Below, piece by piece: positions 33,522 through 40,477 of a DNA stretch of 64,000 bases; position 1 is the stretch's first letter; each line of letters opens with the position of its first letter. The position numbers and the translations under genes are program-made. The notes under the pieces are model-generated. The model made no database searches and was not told the DNA's origin. It saw only the letters and a list, made by a program, of their open reading frames with translations. The DNA is from Kribbella italica (lineage in GTDB: Bacteria > Actinomycetota > Actinomycetes > Propionibacteriales > Kribbellaceae): NCBI RefSeq assembly GCF_014205135.1, contig NZ_JACHMY010000001.1, positions 248,001-312,000 of the forward strand, written 5' to 3'.

Positions 33522-34280
33522 ATGCGGCTCAACCATCGGACGACCGGCCCCGACGACGCGCCCGTAGTACTGCTGGCCTCGTCGCTCGGCACCACCCACG
33601 CGATGTGGGCGCCTCAGCTCGACGCCCTGTCCAAGAACTTCCGGGTGATCGCGTTCGACCACCGCGGTCACGGCGCCGACGAGGCGCCGCCCGGGCCGTA
33701 CACGATCGAGGACCTCGGCAACGACGTCGTCGAGCTGCTCAACACGACGGGTGCCGAGCGGGCGTCGTACGTCGGTATCTCGCTCGGCGGCGCGGTCGGG
33801 CTGTGGCTGGCGCAGAACGCGCCGGATCGTTTCCACCGCTTTGCGCTGCTCTGTCCGCCGGTCAACCCCGCCGCGAATGCGCAGACCTGGATCGACCGGG
33901 CCGCGCTGGTCCGCGCGGAAGGCGCTCAGGCGATCGTCGAGGCGACGCTTGGGCGGTGGTTCCTTCCTGAGTACGCCGAGGCGCATGCCGAGGAGGTCGA
34001 GGTCATCCGCCAACAACTCCTCAGTACGCCGGCCGAAGGCTACGCCGCCTGCTGCGAGGCTCTCAGCACGCTCGACCTGACCGCGGGGCTGGCCGACATC
34101 ACCGCGCCGGTCCTCCTTGTCACCGCCGAGCAGGACACGTCCATCCCACCGGAAACCGTCGTCCCACTGGCCGCCGGCATCCCCGGCGCCCACCTCGAGA
34201 TCCTGGAAGACGCCGCCCACCTGGTGACGTACTCCGACGCCGACCGAATCAACCCCCTCCTCCTCACCCACCTGGGCTGA
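33522..34280 (+). CDS. Alpha/beta hydrolase, 3-oxoadipate enol-lactonase-like
   Basis: A 252-residue single-domain hydrolase. The N-terminal strand region (PVVLLASSLGTTHAMWAPQL), RGHGADEAPPGPYT, the nucleophile elbow GISLGG, the acid in TAEQDTSIPPE and the histidine in DAAHLVTYS resemble PcaD-type enol-lactonases. No other beta-ketoadipate genes are nearby, so the physiological substrate is uncertain. ATG 33522 starts MRLNHRTTG; the frame is open through the opposite-strand asparaginase gene but that part is antisense. Divergent from asparaginase with only 36 bp between. Confidence 0.82.
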   Translation: MRLNHRTTGPDDAPVVLLASSLGTTHAMWAPQLDALSKNFRVIAFDHRGHGADEAPPGPYTIEDLGNDVVELLNTTGAERASYVGISLGGAVGLWLAQNAPDRFHRFALLCPPVNPAANAQTWIDRAALVRAEGAQAIVEATLGRWFLPEYAEAHAEEVEVIRQQLLSTPAEGYAACCEALSTLDLTAGLADITAPVLLVTAEQDTSIPPETVVPLAAGIPGAHLEILEDAAHLVTYSDADRINPLLLTHLG

Positions 34281-34322
34281 CTCACCCGAGGCGCCCGGCG
34301 GTTCTGTCTCGGGGTGCCGATC

Positions 34323-34715
34323 TCACCGGACTCCCACCGTGTGGTGGTCGACCTCGATCAGGGCTACGACTCGCTCCAGGTTCCGGTCGTACGGCTGGCC
34401 GATGTACTTCATCGCGACGCGATCGACGATCGTCCACGCGGCGTCTCCGTCGAGCCAGTCGACGACGCGGCCGCGCAGCGTTACCGGCAGGAACGGGTTG
34501 TCCGGGGCGGTCAGCGAGAGGGCGACGCGCGGGTCCTGTCGTAGGTTGCGGGCCTTGCGAGATTCAGGGCCGGTCAGGAAGACCACGTACGAGCCCTCGG
34601 TGTCGACCCAGATCGGTACGGAGTGGGGTGAGCCGTCGGGGAGCACGGTGGCGAGGTGGCCGATCGCGGTGCTCTCGACGACGGCGCGGACTTCGGTGCT
34701 GAGTTCCTTGGGCAT
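34323..34715 (-). CDS. PPOX-class F420-dependent oxidoreductase (flavin/deazaflavin split-barrel)
   Basis: A 130-residue split-barrel protein of the pyridoxamine-5'-phosphate-oxidase-like superfamily. The pattern AIGHLATVLPDGSPHSVPIWVDTEGSYVVFLT, followed by SRKARNLRQDPRVALSL, is that of actinobacterial F420-dependent PPOX enzymes, which bind F420 or flavin. ATG 34715 has AAGGAG 6 bp upstream. It is divergent from an HxlR regulator, and the 86-bp gap contains two GTTCC-type dyads, so it is probably the regulated target. Substrate unknown. Confidence 0.88.
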   Translation of the reverse strand: MPKELSTEVRAVVESTAIGHLATVLPDGSPHSVPIWVDTEGSYVVFLTGPESRKARNLRQDPRVALSLTAPDNPFLPVTLRGRVVDWLDGDAAWTIVDRVAMKYIGQPYDRNLERVVALIEVDHHTVGVR

Positions 34716-34736
34716 CGCGGGCTCCTTCAGGTCGGG

Positions 34737-34779
34737 GTTCCTTGAGGAGACCGTAGCATTTGAAGTTCCCTCAGGGAAC
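34737..34779. promoter_or_regulatory. Two HxlR operator-like dyads, PPOX / HxlR divergent promoter
   Basis: A perfect dyad GTTCCCTCAGGGAAC (34765-34779) and an imperfect one GTTCCTTGAGGAGAC (34737-34751) lie 28 bp centre to centre. The same GTTCC-N5-GGAAC core recurs at 63562-63576 before another HxlR gene. Confidence 0.7.
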
Positions 34780-34801
34780 CCCGAAGAGCTATCCTGGGAC
34801 C

Positions 34802-35284
34802 ATGCAGAGGACCCAGTTCAGTGACATGGCGTGCTCGATCGCCCGCACGCTCGACGTGATCGGCGAGCCCTGGTCGCCGCTGGTGCTGCGCGACATCTGG
34901 GCCGGGATCAACCGTTTCGACCAGATCCAGGCCGATCTCGGCATCTCGCGCAAGGTGCTGACCGAGCGGCTGAGCTGGCTCGTCGAGCAGGGTGTGCTCG
35001 AGCGCAGGCCGTACGACGCGCGCCCGCGCTACGAGTACGCCCTGACCGCCAAGGGCACCGACCTGCTCGACGTACTGATGGCGATGTCCGGCTGGGGCGA
35101 CAAGTACCTGGCTGGCGAGGCCGGTCCGCCCGTGCTCTACCGGCACCACGCCTGCGGCGACATCACCAGGCCCGAGCTGCGCTGCGCGGACTGCGGCGAG
35201 CCCATGCGTGCCGCGGACGTCGAGCTGCTGCCCGGCCCAGGCGCCAAAGGCAGGGATGCGGGGGATGGGCAACGGCGGCGTTAG
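34802..35284 (+). CDS. HxlR-family transcriptional regulator
   Basis: The 160-residue regulator has a full HxlR winged helix: CSIARTLDVIGEPWSPLVLRDIWAGINRFDQIQADLGISRKVLTERL, with a cysteine at residue 10 in MACSIA, the position used as a redox or electrophile sensor in some relatives. The C-terminal extension contains a CADC motif and a HHACG stretch that could bind metal. ATG 34802 starts MQRTQFSDMACS; an upstream in-frame ATG would overlap the operator. It is divergent from the PPOX gene and ends 37 bp before the radical-SAM gene. Confidence 0.92.
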   Translation: MQRTQFSDMACSIARTLDVIGEPWSPLVLRDIWAGINRFDQIQADLGISRKVLTERLSWLVEQGVLERRPYDARPRYEYALTAKGTDLLDVLMAMSGWGDKYLAGEAGPPVLYRHHACGDITRPELRCADCGEPMRAADVELLPGPGAKGRDAGDGQRRR

Positions 35285-35321
35285 GCTGGTAGGCGTTCTG
35301 TCCCCGTACGGAAGTGTCCTG

Positions 35322-37253
35322 ATGACTGTCGAGTCGTTGTTCCCCCGCCTGGAGCCCGTGCTTCCGGGTGTGCAGAAGCCGATCCAGTACGTCGGTGGTG
35401 AGCTGAACTCGGTCAGCAAGGACTGGGACACCGCGAGCGTGCGCTGGGCGCTGATGTACCCGGACGCCTACGAGGTCGCGCTGCCCAACCAGGGCGTGCA
35501 GATCCTGTACGAGGTGCTGAACGAGCGCGACCACATCCTCGCCGAGCGGACCTACTCGGTCTGGCCGGACATGGAGGCGGTGATGCGGGAGCACAAGATC
35601 CCGCAGTTCACGCTCGACAGCCACCGGCCGGTGCGGGCGTTCGACGTGTTCGGCCTGTCGTTCTCGACCGAGCTCGGGTACACGAACATGCTGACCGCGC
35701 TCGACCTGGCCGGGATCCCGCTGTACGCCGTGGACCGGACCGAGGACGACCCGATCGTGCTGGCCGGCGGCCACGCGGCCTTCAACCCCGAACCGATCGC
35801 GGACTTCATCGACGCGGCGGTGCTCGGCGACGGTGAGGAGATCGTGCTCGCGGTCTCCGAGGTGATCCGGGAGTGGAAGGACGAGGGCCGCCCGGGCGGT
35901 CGCGACGAGGTGCTGCTGCGGCTGGCGAAGTCCGGCGGCGTCTACATCCCCAAGTTCTTCACCGTCGAGTACCTGCCCGACGGCCGGATCCAGCGCGTCG
36001 CGCCGAACAAGCCGGGCGTTCCGTGGCGGACGGCGAAGCACACGGTGATGGACCTGGACGCCTGGCCGTACCCGAAGAAGCCGCTGGTCCCGCTGGCCGA
36101 GACCGTACACGAGCGGTACTCGGTCGAGATCTTCCGCGGCTGCACGCGCGGCTGCCGGTTCTGCCAGGCCGGGATGATCACCCGCCCGGTCCGTGAGCGC
36201 AGCATCACCACGATCGGCGCCATGGTCGAGAACGGGCTGAAGCAGTCCGGGTTCGAGGAGGTCGGGCTGCTCAGCCTGAGCTCCGCCGACCACAGCGAGA
36301 TCGCCGAGGTCGCGAAGGGGCTGGGCGACCAGTACGAGGGCAGCAACGTGTCGTTGTCGTTGCCTTCGACAAGGGTCGACGCGTTCAACATCACGCTGGC
36401 CAACGAGTTCTCCCGCAACGGCCGGCGCAGCGGCCTGACCTTCGCTCCCGAGGGCGGCTCGGACCGGATGCGCAAGGTGATCAACAAGATGGTCAGCGAG
36501 GAGGACCTGATCCGCACGGTCGCCGCGGCGTACAGCCACGGCTGGCGGCAGGTGAAGCTGTACTTCATGTGCGGCCTGCCGACCGAGACCGACGAGGACG
36601 TGCTGGCGATCGCGGACCTGGCCAAGCGGGTGATCGCGACCGGCCGCGAGGTCTCCGGGCGCAACGACATCCGCTGCACGGTGTCGATCGGTGGGTTCGT
36701 GCCGAAGCCGCACACGCCGTTCCAGTGGGCCTCGCAGCTCGGCGTCGGGGAGACCGACGCGCGGCTGGCCAAGCTCGGCGCGGCGATCCGGTCGGATCGC
36801 AAGTACGCGAAGGCGATCGGCTTCCGGTACCACGACGGCAAGCCCGGCATCATCGAAGGCCTGCTGTCCCGCGGCGACCGCCGGGTCGGCAGGATCATCG
36901 AGGCGGTCTGGCGCGACGGCGGCCGCTTCGACGGCTGGAGCGAGCACTTCTCGTACGAGCGGTGGCTGGACTGCGCCGACAAGGCGCTGGCCGGCGAGCC
37001 GGTCGACCTGGCCTGGTTCACCACCCGCGAGCGCGAGTACGCCGAGGTCCTGCCGTGGGACCACCTGGACTCCGGCCTCGACCGCGACTGGCTGTGGGAG
37101 GACTGGCAGGACGCGCTCGAGGAGGACGGCGCGATCGAGGTCGAGGACTGCCGCTGGACCCCGTGCTTCGACTGCGGCGTCTGCCCGCAGATGGGCACCG
37201 AGATCCAGATCGGCCCCACCGGCAAGAAGCTGCTCCCGCTGTCGGTCGTCTGA
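35322..37253 (+). CDS. Radical SAM protein, TIGR03960 family
   Basis: This is a 643-residue radical SAM enzyme with an N-terminal B12-binding-like region, the CxxxCxxC cluster motif GCTRGCRFCQAG (Cys274, Cys278, Cys281), and a C-terminal cysteine group (Cys610, Cys615, Cys618, Cys621). It corresponds to the TIGR03960 family, whose reaction is unassigned. In most actinobacteria it sits beside a DUF2344/TIGR03936 gene and upstream of rne. Here that partner is 15 kb away at 52317. ATG 35322 is chosen because the conserved MTVESLFPRLEPVLPGVQKP begins there; upstream frame overlaps the HxlR gene. Confidence 0.93.
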   Translation: MTVESLFPRLEPVLPGVQKPIQYVGGELNSVSKDWDTASVRWALMYPDAYEVALPNQGVQILYEVLNERDHILAERTYSVWPDMEAVMREHKIPQFTLDSHRPVRAFDVFGLSFSTELGYTNMLTALDLAGIPLYAVDRTEDDPIVLAGGHAAFNPEPIADFIDAAVLGDGEEIVLAVSEVIREWKDEGRPGGRDEVLLRLAKSGGVYIPKFFTVEYLPDGRIQRVAPNKPGVPWRTAKHTVMDLDAWPYPKKPLVPLAETVHERYSVEIFRGCTRGCRFCQAGMITRPVRERSITTIGAMVENGLKQSGFEEVGLLSLSSADHSEIAEVAKGLGDQYEGSNVSLSLPSTRVDAFNITLANEFSRNGRRSGLTFAPEGGSDRMRKVINKMVSEEDLIRTVAAAYSHGWRQVKLYFMCGLPTETDEDVLAIADLAKRVIATGREVSGRNDIRCTVSIGGFVPKPHTPFQWASQLGVGETDARLAKLGAAIRSDRKYAKAIGFRYHDGKPGIIEGLLSRGDRRVGRIIEAVWRDGGRFDGWSEHFSYERWLDCADKALAGEPVDLAWFTTREREYAEVLPWDHLDSGLDRDWLWEDWQDALEEDGAIEVEDCRWTPCFDCGVCPQMGTEIQIGPTGKKLLPLSVV

Positions 37254-37353
37254 GCGTACGGCCACAGTCAGTCGTGAACGAACCTCCTAGGCGGGTCGCG
37301 GCCGTGAGCGCCTGAACGCATCCACCGCGGCGACCTGGACGGCGCCTACGCCG

Positions 37354-38730
37354 TCAGCCGGCTGAGCAGGCGGCGTACAAGGTCTCGCTGAGCGACAGCT
37401 GCTCGGCGCTGTCGAGCACGACGCCGGCGGCGCGCATGGTCTCCGCTGGTACGTAGGGGTTGGGTACGCCGGCCGTCCGCATCCCCGCGGCGGCTGCGGC
37501 CTCGACGCCGTGCGGGGTGTCCTCGACCGCCAGGGCAGAACGCCCCGGGAGATCGAGCCGTGCCAACGCCAGGCTGTAGACGGCCGGATCCGGCTTGTGG
37601 CCGTCGACCTCGTCGCCGGTCGTCACGACGTCGAACAGGTCCAGCGCGCCGACCCGCTCCAGGTGGCCCACCACCCACTTCCGGGGCGAGCTGCTCGCAA
37701 TCCCGACGCGAAGGCCCAACTCACGGGCCTCCAGCAACCAGTCGCGGATCCCGGGCCGGAAGTCCATCGACGCGTGCATCCGGTCGCGATGCGCCGTCCG
37801 CCGTGCATGACTGGCGTCGCGATCGAAGTCCGGAACGTGCGCCGCCAGCCGCGCGTACCGGACCGTGCTGGTGTCCCCGCCGTGCCCCGGCCAGAAGTCG
37901 TCCGCGAGGTCGAGCTCGAGCCCGTGGTGCGCCCACTCGGCCTTCCAGCTCTCGACCATCGTCGTCTCGGTGTCCATCAGCAGCCCGTCGAAGTCGAACA
38001 CGACCGCCTCGACCTCAACGCCGGTCAGAAGCCTCAGCCCGAGCCGGTGGATCTCCCGCGGCGTCAGTCCGCACCCAGCCAGATAGGCCCGTACGCCGCC
38101 GTACCGCTCATCGACATGATCGAGCGCCGCCAGAATCGTCTCCGGCAGTGATCGCCATAAGCGACCCGCCAGCTCGCGGTCCTCGTCGGTGCCCGGGACC
38201 GCGGCGATCCGCTGCAGAATCCCCAGGTTCGCTTCACTGACGGCGAAGTCGTCGGCGATCGCGTCCCGCGGTACGCCGGCCAGTTCCTGCAGCAGCGCGA
38301 CCAGCAGGCCGGTCCGGTCCTTGCCGGAGCGGCAGTGCACCACCACCGGTACGTCCAGCGGCACCGCCGCGATCGCGCGGTACGCCTGCAGGATCTGCCC
38401 GGTGTTGCGATCGAGGCTGCCGCGGTAGATGTCGGCCATCAGCGGCTCGTCCTCGGCGACCCGGAGCTTGTCCGCGACCGGGTCGATCCACGGGATCCGC
38501 CGGTACGACAGGTCGCCGTCGAGCGGGTGCGGCTCGGTCATCTCCCAGTCCGACCGCAGATCCAGCACGAGCCCCGCCTTCGCGTCACGGAAGGCAGCCC
38601 AGCCGGCGTCGTCCAGCTGGTGCAGCGAGTCGGTCCGGATCAGCCCGGCGCGCGTCGTACCGCCGTACCGGGTGGGCAGGCCGGTGAGGTCACGGGTGTT
38701 GAGGCAACCGCTCCATTTCAGGTCCGTCAC
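37354..38730 (-). CDS. Fusion of protein-tyrosine-phosphatase-like and HAD phosphatase domains
   Basis: A single 458-residue reading frame joins two phosphatases. Residues 1-235 resemble Tyr_phosphatase3/LipA-type enzymes: NTRDLTGLPTRYGG, LRSDWEM and the P-loop HCRSGKDRTG at 132-141 with Cys133. Residues about 240-458 are a HAD hydrolase of the beta-phosphoglucomutase type: DFDGLLMD with nucleophile Asp246 and acid Asp248, IASSSPRKW, GHKPDPAVY and VEDTPHGVEAA. No frameshift is visible. GTG 38730 was chosen because it lies 5 bp after the M28 gene's stop and begins TDLKWSGCLNTRD; an ATG 20 codons earlier would overlap that gene. Substrates unknown. Confidence 0.85.
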   Translation of the reverse strand: MTDLKWSGCLNTRDLTGLPTRYGGTTRAGLIRTDSLHQLDDAGWAAFRDAKAGLVLDLRSDWEMTEPHPLDGDLSYRRIPWIDPVADKLRVAEDEPLMADIYRGSLDRNTGQILQAYRAIAAVPLDVPVVVHCRSGKDRTGLLVALLQELAGVPRDAIADDFAVSEANLGILQRIAAVPGTDEDRELAGRLWRSLPETILAALDHVDERYGGVRAYLAGCGLTPREIHRLGLRLLTGVEVEAVVFDFDGLLMDTETTMVESWKAEWAHHGLELDLADDFWPGHGGDTSTVRYARLAAHVPDFDRDASHARRTAHRDRMHASMDFRPGIRDWLLEARELGLRVGIASSSPRKWVVGHLERVGALDLFDVVTTGDEVDGHKPDPAVYSLALARLDLPGRSALAVEDTPHGVEAAAAAGMRTAGVPNPYVPAETMRAAGVVLDSAEQLSLSETLYAACSAG

Positions 38731-38735
38731 CCCGA

Positions 38736-40064
38736 TTAGCTTATGACACCTCCTAGGGACTCGTAATCCCGCCAGGACGTCCCGTCCCACGCCTTGTGGT
38801 GCAGCGCCCGATCCGCGCCGACGACGAAGACATCGAGCAGCCCGGGCCCGCGAGAAACCACCGCCCCGGCCGGCCTCGGCCGAGCCACCGTCGTCGGCAC
38901 CTCGACCAGCCAGCCCGCGAGCGCCGCGGCGTTCATCCGCAGGATCTCCGCGGCCAGCGGCCAGGTCAGCGTGCTCAACGTGTCGCCGGCCGAGTGGATG
39001 TTGCCGTTGGCACTGTCCGCGCCCTCGATCGTCAGCAGCGCCGGCAGGCCCGCGTTGATGAACGGCACGTGGTCACTCGCGAAGGGGTTGAACGACGTCT
39101 CCACCTTCAACCCCGTGTACGTCGCCGCAGCTGCCGTCAGGTCACTCAGCTGCGTCGACGACACCGCGGCGCCTTCCAGCAGCACGGTCGGCGTCGCGGT
39201 GTTCTTCGAGGCGATCATGTCCATGTTGAGCACTGCCCGGACTCGCGCCCGATCAGCGGCGGGCAGCGCGGTGACGTACTGCTTGCTCCCGTGCAGCCCT
39301 TGCTCCTCACCGCCGAACAGGATCAGCCGTACGTCGTGTTGCCACGTGCGCGTCGCCAGCACCCGCCCAAGCTCCAGTACGCCGGCCGAACCGCTGCCGT
39401 TGTCGTCGGCACCGGGTGCGGACGAGGCCGGTCCACCGGCGTGGTTGATCGAGTCGAGGTGCGCAGTGATCAGCACGAGTCCGCGCGGACCCGGACCGGC
39501 GCCCGCGCGGTCGCCGATCAGGTTCTCCGAGTGGCCGGCGCCGACCGTGATCGGCATCCGGGTCGTCGTGTAGCCCAGGGCAACCATCTTCGCGGCGGCG
39601 AAGTCGACCGCCTGGGTGAAGGTGGCGCTGAGCGAGTGCCGGGTCGGCAGGTTCGCCAGCCAGGTGACGTCGGCCTGGTACGCCGTGGGGGAGAGCTGGG
39701 CGAGCAGGTCGGCGGTGGTCCGCTCCACCCGTTGGGCCCCGAGGGGAGGGAGGTCGACGACGACCCCGGGACGCAACGGTTCGACCCGCCAGTGGTGGTT
39801 GGACCGGCGCCGCGGCTTGTCGGCGGCGGAGATCACCAGCTGACGGCCGTGGTCGAGCAGCGGAACCACGTCCGGGTAGTCGTCCTGGAACGACCGCCCG
39901 ACCTGCGTGACGAGCAGCAGCCCCGGCACGGTCCGCGACGCACGGCCGAGCCGCTGCGCGGCGGCACACCACAGGATCGTCCGGTCCCCGAACCGAGCAG
40001 CCCGCCCGGCATCGGCCGCCTCGGCGGCCGGTACGACGAGATAACGCACAGGTGAAGTCGTCAT
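38736..40064 (-). CDS. M28-family zinc peptidase with one C-terminal PLL/DUF346-like repeat
   Basis: The 442-residue protein has a unique N-terminal 150 residues and then an M28 aminopeptidase-like domain. Likely zinc ligands are in TAHLDS (His202), GADDNGSG, GGEEQG, NMDM and SDHVPF. The last 45 residues (VVSRGPGLLDVFVVGADRAL...) form a single copy of the lectin-like repeat that occurs seven times in the M43 protein upstream. No signal peptide is evident. ATG 40064 is preceded by AGGAGAGGAGAA. The promoter region carries four copies of TTCGGACGCA. It is likely co-transcribed with the PTP-HAD gene 5 bp downstream. Confidence 0.87.
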   Translation of the reverse strand: MTTSPVRYLVVPAAEAADAGRAARFGDRTILWCAAAQRLGRASRTVPGLLLVTQVGRSFQDDYPDVVPLLDHGRQLVISAADKPRRRSNHHWRVEPLRPGVVVDLPPLGAQRVERTTADLLAQLSPTAYQADVTWLANLPTRHSLSATFTQAVDFAAAKMVALGYTTTRMPITVGAGHSENLIGDRAGAGPGPRGLVLITAHLDSINHAGGPASSAPGADDNGSGSAGVLELGRVLATRTWQHDVRLILFGGEEQGLHGSKQYVTALPAADRARVRAVLNMDMIASKNTATPTVLLEGAAVSSTQLSDLTAAAATYTGLKVETSFNPFASDHVPFINAGLPALLTIEGADSANGNIHSAGDTLSTLTWPLAAEILRMNAAALAGWLVEVPTTVARPRPAGAVVSRGPGLLDVFVVGADRALHHKAWDGTSWRDYESLGGVIS

Positions 40065-40080
40065 CGAGTTCTCCTCTCCT

Positions 40081-40164
40081 TGCGTCCGAAAAATCTCCTT
40101 GCGTCCGAAGAGCCCGAGGCTATAGCGCACAGTTCTTCGGACGCATGCAGGATCTTCGGACGCA
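40081..40164 (-). promoter_or_regulatory. Symmetric four-box operator (TTCGGACGCA) upstream of the M28 gene
   Basis: Four exact 10-mers lie in the 128-bp gap. Two are in one orientation (TGCGTCCGAA at 40081-40090 and 40100-40109) and two inverted (TTCGGACGCA at 40136-40145 and 40155-40164). Spacing within each pair is 19 bp, so the whole array is symmetric about 40122. A TATAGC lies near the centre on the minus strand. Confidence 0.75.
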
Positions 40165-40192
40165 AGCGGGTTCGTCGGGGCGAGGGTGAGCC

Positions 40193-40477
40193 TTACTGCC
40201 AAGCGAGTTCGAGGCGGTCCGCGGTCGCGTTGACGACCAGGGCCGAGCCGGTCGCGCCGCGGGCGATCACGCCGGACGGCTCCCACCGGCCGAGGTGTTC
40301 CTCGGGGGCGTCGCCGCGGCCGATCAGGCGTTCGACGAAGGTCCCGTCGGCGCGGAACTCCACCCCCCGCCGGCCACGGGCCGGCGGGAAGGCGAAGTCG
40401 TCGCGGCGGTAGACGCTGATCCCGTCGTGGTCCTCCTCGAAGGAGTGCGTCCACCGCCCGATCAGGTCGGGACTCAG
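40193..40477 (-). CDS. Small conserved hypothetical protein, probably translated from a non-canonical start
   Basis: The frame encodes about 94 residues beginning near LSPDLIGRWTHSFEEDHDG and ending in ADRLELAWQ. The GRWTHS, YRRDDFAFPPARGRRG and EFRADGTF stretches look like a small beta-barrel or lipocalin-like protein, but I cannot assign a function. No ATG, GTG or TTG precedes the conserved part. A CTG at 40477 overlaps the M43 stop codon (CTGA) and has GGAGAGG about 15 bp upstream, so coupled initiation at CTG is possible. The only standard start is an internal GTG that would remove half the protein. Confidence 0.6.
   Translation of the reverse strand: MSPDLIGRWTHSFEEDHDGISVYRRDDFAFPPARGRRGVEFRADGTFVERLIGRGDAPEEHLGRWEPSGVIARGATGSALVVNATADRLELAWQ

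Noticed and set aside
32532..34271. Single 579-codon minus-strand protein including asparaginase
   Set aside because: The upstream 262 codons are antisense to the alpha/beta hydrolase; only 32532-33485 has asparaginase similarity.
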